From: Acidimicrobiia bacterium
Lineage (GTDB): Bacteria > Actinomycetota > Acidimicrobiia > Acidimicrobiales > Poriferisodalaceae
DNA length: 52,171 nucleotides
Direction: 5' to 3'
Assembly: GCA_022827265.1 (NCBI GenBank)
Contig: JAJDTF010000014.1
Location: 1-52,171 of the forward strand
The translations under genes and the position numbers were made by a program. A model generated the notes under the pieces. That model was not told where the DNA came from, searched no databases, and worked only from the letters and a program-made list of their open reading frames with translations. Each line of letters begins with the position of its first letter. Position 1 is the stretch's first letter. This document shows, in pieces, positions 34,517 to 44,200 of the stretch.

Positions 34517-37500
34517 GTGGTGTTGGCGGTGGCGGCGTCGGTGCTGTTGGCGGTGCCGGCGTCGGCGGGCGCTCAGAGCGGCGGGCTCGAGGTGGAGTTG
34601 CCACCGAATACCGATTGCCGCGGGGCGGCGGTGATCGCGAAGACGACGGTGGTGGAGGACGCAGCGGCGGCGAACATGCTGGCCGAGGCGCTGCGGGCGC
34701 TGTCGCGGGGCGGCACGCAGCGCTGCCTGCTCGACGCGGGCCTGCCGCCGGGCCGCGGCCGGCCTCAGCACGAGGCAGTGCCACCCGATGCGGTGTACCG
34801 CTCGTCTGCGGGCGTGGCAGAGACGGTGTACGTGGTGGGCGGCCCTGCGGCGATCCCGGATTCGTGGCTGTCAGAGCAGCTCGGCGTGACGGGCTTCATC
34901 CGCGTGGCGGGCGCGGACCGGTGGCAGACCCAGCAGAGCGTGGCAGCGGCGATGCTCGCGCTGGCCGCCGGCAGTTCGGTGCAGCCATATGACCCGGCGT
35001 CGGTTGCGGCCGCGACGCGTGCCCTGCCGCCCAACGGCGACTGCTACGGCACCGCGGTGCTGGCGAAGCTGACCATCGCGGAGGAGCGCGCCGCGGCAAA
35101 CATGCTCGCCGCGGCATTGACGGCTATATCGGGCGACCCAGACAGCCGCTGCTTGGTAGATGTGGGCGACCCCGGTGCGGACCGTCCGCCGTCCGCGGTG
35201 GCGGTGGCAGAGGCAGCGCAGGCGTCGGGTGCCTATCTGCTCGGCGGCGAGGTCGCCGTGCCCCAGCGGTGGATCGACAAAGGCTTCGACATCCGCTTCC
35301 TGGAACGCATCTTCGGCCTCGACCGCTGGGCCACCCAGTCAGCAGTAGCCGAGACAATCGTAGATATCGCCCAAGACGGCATCCTCCCCCACCAGTATGT
35401 GAGTCCGACAGGCGTGGTCTCGGTCTATGACGACTATCGCTATCGCGAGTCCCAAAAGTTGGAGTCCGAGGTGCCGGACGCCGCAGCGCATCTTCAGGCG
35501 GCGAACCGTCACCATGAGATCACCGTGTACTACTGCGGCAGCGAATCGGCTCTCGGGTCCGAAGCGGCGCGCGCTGCGGCACGCCAGTACATCGCGTCGG
35601 AGGTCGATGATCTGAACAGATACGTCGCAGCTTTCTGGGGTCGTGAAACAGGCGGCAGTGCGACGTTCCGCTTCGTGGCTGCGCCGACGCTGTTGGCTGC
35701 TGACGACCCCCTCAATTGGGATGATGGTTTCGATTCAGACGCCGCGAATGATGCTGATGAAGCCTGCGAATCGGAGCTGAGCGGTAGCGATGGCTACGTC
35801 TTGATCGACCAAGCGTTCGGTGCTGACTCGAATTCGGGGGGTTGGGCGTATCTTTCGGACCAGTTCGCGATCCAGCCGACACGCCGCCACTATCCGAACG
35901 CGAGTCAGTTCTACAACACAGTGGCCCATGAGGTCGGTCACGGCTGGCTGGGCCTGTGCCATCCCCACGGTCAGGACACAGGGGGGTGTCACCCCGATCA
36001 CGACAGCGTCGTCTACGAACGGTTCTCGCAGTCTGCCCAAGGTTCGAATGATGCGAATCGGCTGTGCGGCATCATGTCGTACTGCGATGAGCGCAATGGC
36101 TATGTCAGCGATTACGCAAGAATCGACTGGACAACGGACCAGTCAGGAAAGTCTTGGATATTCGTCGGCTGCGGGCAGCGACAGCTGCTGAATTGGCTTC
36201 CAGGCCCAGACACCCCATATGGCAGCTGCGTCGCCGGTCCCGCCGGATCGGACGATGAGCCGCCGGATGCTCCGAGCCTGAGTGTGACTCCTCGTGGTGG
36301 GCAGTTGTCGGTGTCGTGGAGTGCGCCGTCCGATAACGGCGCTGCGATCACCGGTTATGAGGTGCGGTGGCGTCAGGGTTCGGGTTCGTGGGACAGCCGG
36401 TCGGTGGGCGGCACGAGCTACATGATCGGCAGCCTCCGCAACGGGTCCCAGTATGAGGTGCAGGTGCGTGCGCGCAACAGCGTCGGCCCGGGTGATTGGT
36501 CGCTGCCCGCGTATGGGACGCCCGTCGGCCCGCCCGGTGCGCCGCGCGGTTTGTCGTTGACGCCCGGGGTCGGCGAGATAGGGGTGTCGTGGGGGGCTTC
36601 GCAGGAGAACGGGTCGCCGGTGACGGGGTACACGGTGAGCTGGTCTGGGGGCCAGTCGGGCCAGCGGCGGCTGGGCGGTTCGCAGCTCAGCTACATGATC
36701 AGCGGCTTGGCGGGCGGCGCCAGTTACACGGTGTCGGTAACGGCGCACAGTGCTGCGGGGGACAGCAGCCCGCGTTCGGACACGGTGACGCTGCCGCCCG
36801 AGGCTGGCCCGCCGGATCCGCCGCCCCTTCCGAGTGTGACTGCTGGTGACGGGCAGTTGACGGTGTCGTGGTTGGAGCCTGCGGGCAACGGTGCTGCCGT
36901 GACCGCATATGTCTTGCAATGGCGGCGCGGCGCTTCGGATTGGTGGGACAACAAGCAGCCGTTGTCCGGCACGAACCACACGATTGTCGGTCTGCGCAAC
37001 GGGTCGCAGTACGAGGTGCAGGTGCGTGCGCGCAACAGCGTCGGCTGGGGCGACTGGTCGGCGTCCGCGTATGGGACGCCCGTCGGCCCGCCCGGTGCGC
37101 CGCGCAGTTTGTCGTTGACGCCCGGGGTCGGCGAGATACGGGTGTCGTGGCGGGCTTCGCAGTCGAACGGGTCGCCGGTGACGGGGTACAAGGTGTATTG
37201 GGAGGGTGGCAACAGACTCTCCGGCACGGCATATCCGCAGTCGGCTTCGACGCGCAGCTACACGATCACCGGCTTGAAGGACGTAACTCGATACGAGGTC
37301 CAAGTTGTCGCGCAGAGCAGCGTCGGCAGCAGCCTGCCAGCTACAGCCTACGCAACTACGGGACCCAGCACTCAGCAGTCGTCGGAGAGGGTGACGATTG
37401 CCCGGGGCGATGTCAGTACTCGCGGCAACTGCGCGAGCAAGTGTTACGACTTGGACTATCGGATCGACGGGAGCTTGGGTAACGGGCCGTACACGCTGGA

Positions 37501-37630
37501 GTGCTGGCAAAACGGACGCCGGGTGTGGCGCGGTCAGTGGTCTGGACGGGTGTCGACGGGCTGCTATTTCTCGGGAGGCACTGTGTACGTCATCATCGAC
37601 GGCATCAAGTCCAACACCTTGAAGTTCTGA
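34517..37630 (+). CDS. Secreted metalloprotease with cell-wall-binding repeats and four FN3 domains
   Basis: From GTG 34517 the frame encodes 1037 residues, but this start lies inside the hydrophobic core of the signal peptide and has no ribosome binding site; the true N-terminus is probably the frame-shifted leader at 34390. Order: signal peptide end (VASVLLAVPASAGA), two cell-wall-binding-repeat-2-like units (for example VYVVGGPAAIPDSWL and VAGADRWQTQQ, up to about residue 275), a zincin domain with HEVGHGWLGLCHPH near residue 471 (HExxH plus a further His), four FN3 modules of about 93 residues (about 580-952), and a C-terminal domain with CYDLDYRI and GQWSG. It is probably exported and wall-bound. 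The substrate is unknown. Confidence 0.8.
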   Translation: MVLAVAASVLLAVPASAGAQSGGLEVELPPNTDCRGAAVIAKTTVVEDAAAANMLAEALRALSRGGTQRCLLDAGLPPGRGRPQHEAVPPDAVYRSSAGVAETVYVVGGPAAIPDSWLSEQLGVTGFIRVAGADRWQTQQSVAAAMLALAAGSSVQPYDPASVAAATRALPPNGDCYGTAVLAKLTIAEERAAANMLAAALTAISGDPDSRCLVDVGDPGADRPPSAVAVAEAAQASGAYLLGGEVAVPQRWIDKGFDIRFLERIFGLDRWATQSAVAETIVDIAQDGILPHQYVSPTGVVSVYDDYRYRESQKLESEVPDAAAHLQAANRHHEITVYYCGSESALGSEAARAAARQYIASEVDDLNRYVAAFWGRETGGSATFRFVAAPTLLAADDPLNWDDGFDSDAANDADEACESELSGSDGYVLIDQAFGADSNSGGWAYLSDQFAIQPTRRHYPNASQFYNTVAHEVGHGWLGLCHPHGQDTGGCHPDHDSVVYERFSQSAQGSNDANRLCGIMSYCDERNGYVSDYARIDWTTDQSGKSWIFVGCGQRQLLNWLPGPDTPYGSCVAGPAGSDDEPPDAPSLSVTPRGGQLSVSWSAPSDNGAAITGYEVRWRQGSGSWDSRSVGGTSYMIGSLRNGSQYEVQVRARNSVGPGDWSLPAYGTPVGPPGAPRGLSLTPGVGEIGVSWGASQENGSPVTGYTVSWSGGQSGQRRLGGSQLSYMISGLAGGASYTVSVTAHSAAGDSSPRSDTVTLPPEAGPPDPPPLPSVTAGDGQLTVSWLEPAGNGAAVTAYVLQWRRGASDWWDNKQPLSGTNHTIVGLRNGSQYEVQVRARNSVGWGDWSASAYGTPVGPPGAPRSLSLTPGVGEIRVSWRASQSNGSPVTGYKVYWEGGNRLSGTAYPQSASTRSYTITGLKDVTRYEVQVVAQSSVGSSLPATAYATTGPSTQQSSERVTIARGDVSTRGNCASKCYDLDYRIDGSLGNGPYTLECWQNGRRVWRGQWSGRVSTGCYFSGGTVYVIIDGIKSNTLKF
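36509..36631 (+). repeat. FN3-coding direct repeat, copy 1
   Basis: These 123 bases recur at 37067-37189, 558 bases (two FN3 modules) downstream, with only a handful of differences. FN3 modules 2 and 4 thus share nearly identical DNA, pointing to recent duplication or gene conversion of a two-module unit. Confidence 0.85.
37067..37189 (+). repeat. FN3-coding direct repeat, copy 2
   Basis: Second copy of the 123-base repeat at 36509-36631, in FN3 module 4 of the metalloprotease. Unequal recombination between copies would remove or add exactly two modules in frame. Confidence 0.85.
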
Positions 37631-37726
37631 ACGGGAGCGCACGGGCAGGCCGATGCCGACAGCTGTTGTGACCGAGAAGTGGCTGCGCCTCTGGCGGCAG
37701 CGGAGTACTGATGACTGTGAGACAGC

Positions 37727-38026
37727 ATGTATGACGAAATACTGATAAGTGGGGCGTACCTGCAGAGCTTGGCTGCGAATGCGCGTGTTGCCGCGGACAT
37801 GATGCGTCAAGGCTCTGACTTCACAGATCTTGAGTTCTCGCCGAATCATGAAATCACCGATGCCTATCGGCGACTCACGGGGAACTGGAGCGAATGCAGG
37901 GGAGAGCTTCAGCAGGGCTTGGATGCCGTCTCGCAGGCGTTCGCTGCCACGTACGAAGCATTCATGAATGCTGACAGCCAGCTCGCGGCCGCTGTTGCAG
38001 TGTCTGATGGCGGTGATACACCATGA
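37727..38026 (+). CDS. Small helical protein, WXG100-like
   Basis: This 99-residue protein is mostly helical, with a central turn around FSPNHEITDAYRRLTGNWSECRGEL and a second helix ending TYEAFMNADSQLA. Size and two-helix layout resemble WXG100/ESAT-6 proteins, but no W-x-G is present at the turn. Its stop overlaps the start of the 496-residue gene (ATGA), so it is probably co-expressed as a partner or export helper of that protein. GC content drops in this and the next two genes (37.7-40.5 kb), with codons such as ATA, TTA and AGA that are rare elsewhere in the window. Confidence 0.65.
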   Translation: MYDEILISGAYLQSLAANARVAADMMRQGSDFTDLEFSPNHEITDAYRRLTGNWSECRGELQQGLDAVSQAFAATYEAFMNADSQLAAAVAVSDGGDTP

Positions 38027-39513
38027 CCACGACACAGCAGTCCGGCAGCTGGGCGGAGGTTCTCCAAGTCGAACCGCCAGTCGTAGGACAGGTGGACGAC
38101 TACAGTGAGGCAGCACGCCAATCTGCTGAACTTTGCGAAGCGTCACGCACTTTGAACAGTGTGTTTGCTCGGATTCGAACAAGCGGCATCGATGACCTCA
38201 AGGGTCACGCAGCGGACGCGCTGCGGGAAGTGGTCATGGATATGGACAATCGCCTTGCCGATGTTCCGGTGGTCTTGGAACAAGTGGAAGACATCTTCTT
38301 GCATCATGAACGTCGGCTGCAAGAACTCCGGGAAGAGGCAAGGCGGGCCTTGGCCCGGGCGAAGACTAGATGGGATGCTTATCAGCAATCTGAGAGGCAA
38401 CTCGGCGACGAGCGTAGCGAGCTGGGGTCATTGCTCAATCAACGGGGCTCCATACCTCGCACTCCTGAGAATGACGACTGGATCGCCCGCATCGAGATGT
38501 TGATCGATTCTCAGACGCGCGAGGTCAAGCGCTACGAAGATCAGCGGGATGACGCCAGAGGTGCTCTTTGCCACCGTATGAGTTCCGGCCAGCATCCGTC
38601 CGGCTGTTCCGGATCCTCGTTACTCTTCGGCCGCCTCACAGCTCAAGCGACGACGTCTTGTGATGAGCGTATGCGCCTGCACGCAGAAGAGCAGGCCTTG
38701 GTTCGGAGAACGGTCGGGTGTCTAGGCGATGTGGACCTTCGCGGACTCAAGAACCCTGGCTGGTGGGACAAATTCATAGCGAAACTGGTGGACGTTGTTA
38801 AATGGGTCAATGGTTTGAATCTGTGGATGACAGCCGACTTCGCCAAAGCTGCCATGGCCGCCTTTCGTGGGGAGTGGGGCGATGCACTTCACTACCTCCG
38901 CGATGGTTTGGAGAAGGTTGCCTTCGTCGCCGCAGTGGCGGCAATGGTCGCTTCGATTATCTTCACGGGCGGTGCTGCAATGTTTGTCTGGGCTGCAGTC
39001 GGTGCAAGCATTGCGATTGCGGGATCCTCCGTCTACTTGGCAGGTACTGGTCATCCGCATCCTGAAACAGGCAAGCCCGTATCTTGGGGCGAGGCTGTAG
39101 TTGATATGGCACTTGTCCCTCTTGGTGGCGCTGGTGTGTCCAAGATAATAGCAAAGGGATACATGCGTGCTGGAGCGAAATTAGTCAACAAAATGCCGCG
39201 AATTCGCCAGTATGTCAAGATAGGCAGAGGTGTGTACAGTCCTTTCCGCTTGGGCGGCACTCCTGTAGGTCTATCTGACATGAAGGGATATTGGAAAAAT
39301 GCTTGGAAGCGGCGCAGATTTCTATGGGATGCAGGTTCGGAAGTCGTGGAGTTCGGGTTGGATAGCTCAGCTATCGACGAACTAGTTGCCGGCTACATTG
39401 ATCTGAGCATAGATTCTGTAGCCAGATACGTGAACAACGGGCCCAGTGTGTTTGGTCTTCCCTTCCAACGCAAACCCCGCAGAAATGTTGTTCCGCTGGT
39501 GTGCACGCTATGA
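38023..39513 (+). CDS. Probable type VII secretion substrate with membrane segments
   Basis: A 496-residue protein. Residues about 25-90 form a helical region like the N-terminal domain of type VII substrates (ASRTLNSVFARIRTSGIDDLKGHAADALREVV). A charged coiled coil follows (about 100-180, EEARRALARAKTRWDAYQQSERQL). Two adjacent hydrophobic helices lie at about 300-340 (VAFVAAVAAMVASIIF and MFVWAAVGASIAIAGSSVYLAG), and then a basic C-terminal part. No toxin domain is recognised. It overlaps both neighbours by four bases (ATGA), so three genes form one coupled unit. The low-GC composition suggests transfer. It may be an LXG-like or polymorphic effector; that is inference. Confidence 0.65.
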   Translation: MTTTQQSGSWAEVLQVEPPVVGQVDDYSEAARQSAELCEASRTLNSVFARIRTSGIDDLKGHAADALREVVMDMDNRLADVPVVLEQVEDIFLHHERRLQELREEARRALARAKTRWDAYQQSERQLGDERSELGSLLNQRGSIPRTPENDDWIARIEMLIDSQTREVKRYEDQRDDARGALCHRMSSGQHPSGCSGSSLLFGRLTAQATTSCDERMRLHAEEQALVRRTVGCLGDVDLRGLKNPGWWDKFIAKLVDVVKWVNGLNLWMTADFAKAAMAAFRGEWGDALHYLRDGLEKVAFVAAVAAMVASIIFTGGAAMFVWAAVGASIAIAGSSVYLAGTGHPHPETGKPVSWGEAVVDMALVPLGGAGVSKIIAKGYMRAGAKLVNKMPRIRQYVKIGRGVYSPFRLGGTPVGLSDMKGYWKNAWKRRRFLWDAGSEVVEFGLDSSAIDELVAGYIDLSIDSVARYVNNGPSVFGLPFQRKPRRNVVPLVCTL

Positions 39514-40424
39514 ACGATATGCTGCCAAACGACCAAGAAGGCTCCAGCCCTTCTCGGCATGATGAAGCCGCACCGCTTGGTGCCACAGGGAGTGAAGACC
39601 TAGACGCCATCGTTCTTGCTGTCCCTGATGATTGGGTCCGTCTTCCTTTGGACGGCAGCGAGTTTGACGCGGCGATCAGAACGCAGCGTCGACGACTGCT
39701 CGAGGAAGCATCGCTTTCCAAAGCAGATCTGCATCGGCTGGAACTGACCACTACCGCACTCCGAAATGATTTGGAATCGGCCAATGTACGCATGATCGTT
39801 GCGCTCATTGCGGATATCGAGGCGGACGTCGAGTCAGAGGACGAAGACGAGACCGATGCGCAGGAGGCACAAGCGGTCGAGTCGGGGCCTGCAGAGCAGC
39901 CATCGGTTGACCCCGCAGGAGACGTGAGCCCAGAGGCAGAGGGGCCTCGTCTGCTGCTGGCGACGGCGGCAGTGAGCGTGGTGTCGCGGTTCGATCTGGA
40001 TTCGGATGTGCCTTTGACGCCCAGCGTTCTCAAAGTGGCTTTCGACATGGAAGACCGACGCAGTGAAGATGATCCTGTCAAGGTTGTGAATCTTGAAGAG
40101 CCCGAGATCGTCCATCTTCCGGCCGGGCAGGCGGTCAGGTTAGTGCAGCTGCATACGTCCCGGAACGCCTTGACTTTGCCAGAAGCGGCTATGTTTATTC
40201 AACAGTTCTATGTGCCATTGGATGAGAATGGAACGAGAGCAGCGTGCGTTGTCTTCGCAAGTCCGAGCATCGAGGTGGCCCAGCCACTGTCCGGACTCTT
40301 TGATGCCATGATGGAGACCTTCGAATTGCTGTCGCCCGGCGACGAGCGGGACATTATGTCAGAGTTGTCTCCGAGCGAAGATTCATCGACAGAAGCAGGT
40401 GAGGTATCGAACAATAGAGAATAG
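39510..40424 (+). CDS. Acidic protein coupled to the type VII substrate
   Basis: The 304-residue protein starts at ATG 39510, overlapping the previous stop. It has an early motif DDWVRLPLDGSEFDAAI, a very acidic low-complexity stretch (ADIEADVESEDEDETDAQE, about 105-125), and a C-terminal half with IVHLPAGQAVRLVQLHTSR, IQQFYVPLDENGTRAACVVFASPSIEVAQPLSGLFDAM. That beta-rich pattern, ending with P-x-x-E-x-x-x-x-L-x-x-L-F-D-A-x, recurs in proteins beside WXG100 genes in actinobacteria. A chaperone or immunity role for the 496-residue neighbour is plausible but unproven. Confidence 0.6.
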   Translation: MNDMLPNDQEGSSPSRHDEAAPLGATGSEDLDAIVLAVPDDWVRLPLDGSEFDAAIRTQRRRLLEEASLSKADLHRLELTTTALRNDLESANVRMIVALIADIEADVESEDEDETDAQEAQAVESGPAEQPSVDPAGDVSPEAEGPRLLLATAAVSVVSRFDLDSDVPLTPSVLKVAFDMEDRRSEDDPVKVVNLEEPEIVHLPAGQAVRLVQLHTSRNALTLPEAAMFIQQFYVPLDENGTRAACVVFASPSIEVAQPLSGLFDAMMETFELLSPGDERDIMSELSPSEDSSTEAGEVSNNRE

Positions 40425-40515
40425 ATGTATAGAATCGATGTGCGTGTTCTGTGACGCTTAAGGCCAATTCAAAGCCAAGCTTTGCGGCATGGAAATGACA
40501 CATACAATCAACCTA

Positions 40516-40530
40516 TTGACCCCTAGTCAA
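40516..40530. promoter_or_regulatory. Small palindrome upstream of the WXG100 gene
   Basis: TTGAC-N5-GTCAA in an AT-rich promoter region, 30 bases before the WXG100 start and ahead of a good AGGAGA ribosome binding site. A second short hairpin (CAAAG-N5-CTTTG, 40470-40484) lies upstream and may end the previous operon. Binding factor unknown. Confidence 0.35.
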
Positions 40531-40559
40531 ACAGACATTGCAACAGGAGAATAAGACAG

Positions 40560-40850
40560 ATGGCAGAGATCAAGCTTCGAGCGGAAGATGCTCGGCAGAT
40601 GGCAGAACATGTGCGGAGCGAATCAACTGCGGCGCAATCTCAGATGGACTCGCTGCAGTCGTATCTCGGGAATATCTCCGACTCGTTCACCGGCCAGGCG
40701 GCAAACGCATTTTCGGATGCGTTCACCGAGTGGAAGCAGGGTTCGAACCAGATGCTCCAAGGGCTGACGGCGCTCGGCGACTTTCTGACGAATGCTGCTC
40801 GGGTGATCGAGGAGACTGACAGCAGCATCGCGGCACAGCTCCGCGCATGA
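40560..40850 (+). CDS. WXG100-family (ESAT-6-like) protein
   Basis: A 96-residue helix-turn-helix protein: IKLRAEDARQMAEHVRSESTAAQSQ, then the turn ISDSFTGQAANAFSDAFTEW and a second long helix. The turn has F-T-G in place of W-x-G, with the following A-N-A-F-x-x-A-F typical of the family. Members are secreted dimers of type VII systems and activate the FtsK/EssC ATPase. It has its own ribosome binding site and promoter region, and its stop overlaps the next small gene. Confidence 0.9.
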   Translation: MAEIKLRAEDARQMAEHVRSESTAAQSQMDSLQSYLGNISDSFTGQAANAFSDAFTEWKQGSNQMLQGLTALGDFLTNAARVIEETDSSIAAQLRA

Positions 40851-41143
40851 TGATGAACTCGGCCGCGGCGGACGTGCCGCCGCAGCCGGGCGTTCTCGGC
40901 AGCACCCGCGATGCGCTGGCTGTATTGCAGGCGGTGCTTTGCCGTGCCGTCGACAGCGGTATGGCAGATGAAGCGGTGAGGTCGACGGCGGATGCGCCCG
41001 TGTGCGAAGCGGTCGGCGTGGGCGTCGATGAGGCATCGTCTTGCCTGGATGTCGGCGCCCGGCCGGCGCCCGGCGGTGATGTCCGCTCGGACGATCTTCG
41101 GGTCGCCGATGCTGTGCTCGCCTCTGTCGAAGGCTCGGGCTAG
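40847..41143 (+). CDS. Small Ala/Val/Asp-rich protein overlapping the WXG100 gene
   Basis: The frame begins at ATG 40847, overlapping the WXG100 stop by four bases, and encodes 98 residues rich in Ala, Val and acidic residues (DALAVLQAVLCRAVDSGMADEAVRS). No family is recognised. The coupling and position between the WXG100 gene and its ATPase support it being real; the composition alone does not. It could be a second small partner of the secretion system. Confidence 0.5.
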   Translation: MMMNSAAADVPPQPGVLGSTRDALAVLQAVLCRAVDSGMADEAVRSTADAPVCEAVGVGVDEASSCLDVGARPAPGGDVRSDDLRVADAVLASVEGSG

Positions 41144-41266
41144 CACCGCGCGTGCGTCCGGTGTGTGCATCTGCCAGGGCGAGCCGGGGAATCGCAGTGC
41201 CGCACCATGCCGGTCGTTTGGGGGATCTGAGACGATGGTGCACAGGTCTGTGGCTGCGGACACAGG

Positions 41267-44200
41267 TTGACTGTGCCGTACTGGCGCATCTCGGCTGAGC
41301 GTGAAAGCGGCGAGATCTGCGATCTTGTCGTGGACGCAGCAGACGGGGCAACGCTTGACGATCTGAGGGCGCCGCTCCGCGAAGTCTCGGTGGATCTCGA
41401 TCTGGCGCATATCGGAGGCTCGCGGGCGAAGCCTGTGCGCGGAAGCGACCTTCTCGACAGCAGCCCGCTGTGCAACGGATCGTTTCTGGCGCGCTCGCAA
41501 GGAACTGCCCCGCCTGGCCCGGCGACGTATCTGGTGTCGGTTGCCGGCCCCGACGCGGGCAAGTGGACGGCTTTCACTGGAGAATGGGCGAGTGTCGGGC
41601 GAGGTCTCGCCAACGCCCTCGCGCTGAGCGACCCGGCCATGTCTAGGGCCCATTTCAGGGTGCGTGCTGTCGCCGGCGTGATCGAGGTGGAAGACTGCGG
41701 CAGCACCAACGGCGTCCTCGTCGACGGCGTCCCTGTGCAGGGAACGACGACGCTGGCCGACGGCGCCTACATCGCAGCCGGGTCCACGACGTTCGCGACA
41801 GTGGTCATCGAGCCTTCGTCTGTGGTGCCGGCGGCGCGCGGCAGAGGGCCGACGGCACCGTTTCAGCGCCGTTTCCGGTCGGCGCTCGTCCCGCTGCCTG
41901 ACAGCTTGGAGCATCCCCGCCCCCCGGGACGAGACTCCGCCGATCACCGATCCATCGTCGGCGTGCTCGCGCCCGTGCTCACGTCGATGGGCATGGGCCT
42001 GATGATGTTCCTCGCCTTGGGCCGCAATCCAGCGTTCTTGCTGGTCATGGCGCTGGGGCCGGTGATATTCGCGTCCGAAGGCCTCCGGCGTCGTCGAAAG
42101 GACGCCCGCAAGCTGCGCGCCGAGCTGGCAGAGTACGAGGCAAAGCAGGAACGCTTCCTCGCGGATCTGGAGGCGGCACGAGTCGAGGAGCTGCGCCGCG
42201 ACCGATGGGCAGCAGCGCCTGCCGGCGTGGCCGCCCTTCTCGCGTCCGCGCGGCATATGCGGCTGTGGGAGCGATCGCCGGCCGATGCAGACTTCTGCGA
42301 AGTCGCTGTGGGTTTGCACGACCGGCCCTCGAAGGTCGGGGCAGCGAACCGGCCTGAGGGTGCCGACTTCGCCATGGACGACCAGTGGTCGGCGGTGCTG
42401 CGCCACAGCTTCGTGCGGGAGGGATCCTTGGCCGTCCTCGGCGACGTCGCCCGCGGTCGTGCGCTGGCACGCGCGCTGCTGGTCGATTTGGCGACCTCGC
42501 ACAGTCCCGGCGATCTGTCGCTGTGGCTGATAACTGGCGACGACGGATCAGCATCGGCCGAATGGAACAGCGTGAGGTGGCTGCCGCACACGTTCGCGGG
42601 CGGCCCGCAGCACACGGTCTACTCCACTCCGGCCGCGAGGGCCTCCGCGTTGGCGTCGCTGCGCTCGCTCATCGGCGAGCGGCGGGCAGCGCATGAACGC
42701 CGCCGAGGCGACGGCCCTGCGCTGCCGGTCTATGTGGTGGTCGTCGACTGCCTGGACGAGATTGACGCCGCCGACCTTGCTGCCGACCTTGCTGAGGTGC
42801 TCGCGGGCGGCGCCAACGTCGGCGTGCTCGGGATCGTGATCGATGAGGACGTCACGCCCGAGGGCGTCGCCGCGCAGCTGACGCTGGGGGAGTTCACCGA
42901 TGAGGCCTGCTTCGTCAGCGAGACGCAGCCTCTGGCTGAGGGAGTCCGCAGCATCGAGATGTCCGCTCAGTCTCTTGCTGCGCCTGCGCGCTCGATGTCG
43001 TCGCTGCACCCGGCGCGGTCAGCGGCAGTCACGCCTCGTTCGGAGATCGTCCGGCTCGTCGACCTGATCGGCGCGCAGACCGATCCTGAGCACAGCGATG
43101 CGCTGCTGCAGCGGTGGAGCGGCGGCGGCTCTGCCAGCGTCGCGGTCGGCAGGCTCGGGGACCTCGTCACCGAGATCGACTTGATGCGCGATGGTCCTCA
43201 TGGCCTCGTGGGGGGCACCACCCGCTCCGGCAAGACCGAATTCCTCAAGTCGCTGTTCACGTCGCTCGCGGTTGCAAACCATCCCGATGATCTGTCCATC
43301 GTGATCGTCGACTTCAAGGGCGGCGTGGACCACGAGCTCTCGGCCCGCCTCCCCCATGTGGTCGACCTCTCCACCAACCACGATGTCGACTCCTTCGCTC
43401 GCTGCGTCCAGCTGATCGATGCGGAGCTCGAGCGCCGTCAGCGTGAATTCAAGAATGCCGGCGCTCCCAACCTTGACGCCTATCTGGCGGCTAGGCGCGC
43501 GACGCCCTCACTGATGCCGATACCTCGCCTGCTGATCGTCATCGACGAGTTCAGCGAGCTGCTCAGCTCAGAGACCGGCAAGGCCAATCTGAGCTCGCTC
43601 GAGAGCGTCACTAGGGTGGGCGGCGGGCTGGGCGTTCATCTGCTGCTGGTCACACAGAACTTCGAGAGCCAGCTGCCGTCGCAGATTGCCGCCAACGCGG
43701 GCCTGCGGATCTGTTTCCGTGTGCAGGAAGCGGCCCACAGCAAGGCCGTGCTCAACTCGGGCGAGGCCGCCGCCATCCCGAAGGAGAGGATCGGCCGGGC
43801 GTTCCTGCGCTCTCACGGCGGTCCTGCTGTCGAATTCCAGGCTGCACGCGTCGCGGGTCCCCTGCCCGGCCGGGAGTCCCGAGCCGAGCCGGTGAGAGTA
43901 CGCGAAGTGCCGTTCAGCGCTCTCGCCGAAGCACCGCCCGAGACGAAGATAGCCGACGTCCCGTCCGAGGACACCGACATGCATGCCGTCGTCGAAGTGA
44001 TCCGGCACGCCGCGCACGCCGTCGGCTGGAGCGAGCCGGCGGTGCCGTGGCCCTCGGAACTGCCGCTCGACCTGAGCGTCGCTGACCTCGGCGACAGCGA
44101 GCTGGAGTGGCCCATCGGACTGGCCGACGAACCCAGCCGACAGCGGCAGCGGCCGGTGGGACTCGAGGTGTACGGACCCAGCGCGCTGCTCATCGGCGGA

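Noticed and set aside
36143..38182. 679-codon open frame on the minus strand
   Set aside because: Antisense to the FN3 modules; Arg/Pro/His-rich with repeated blocks mirroring the FN3 repeats. No start signal.
40640..42502. 620-codon open frame on the minus strand
   Set aside because: Covers the WXG100 gene and the ATPase start in antisense; no recognisable motif and biased composition.
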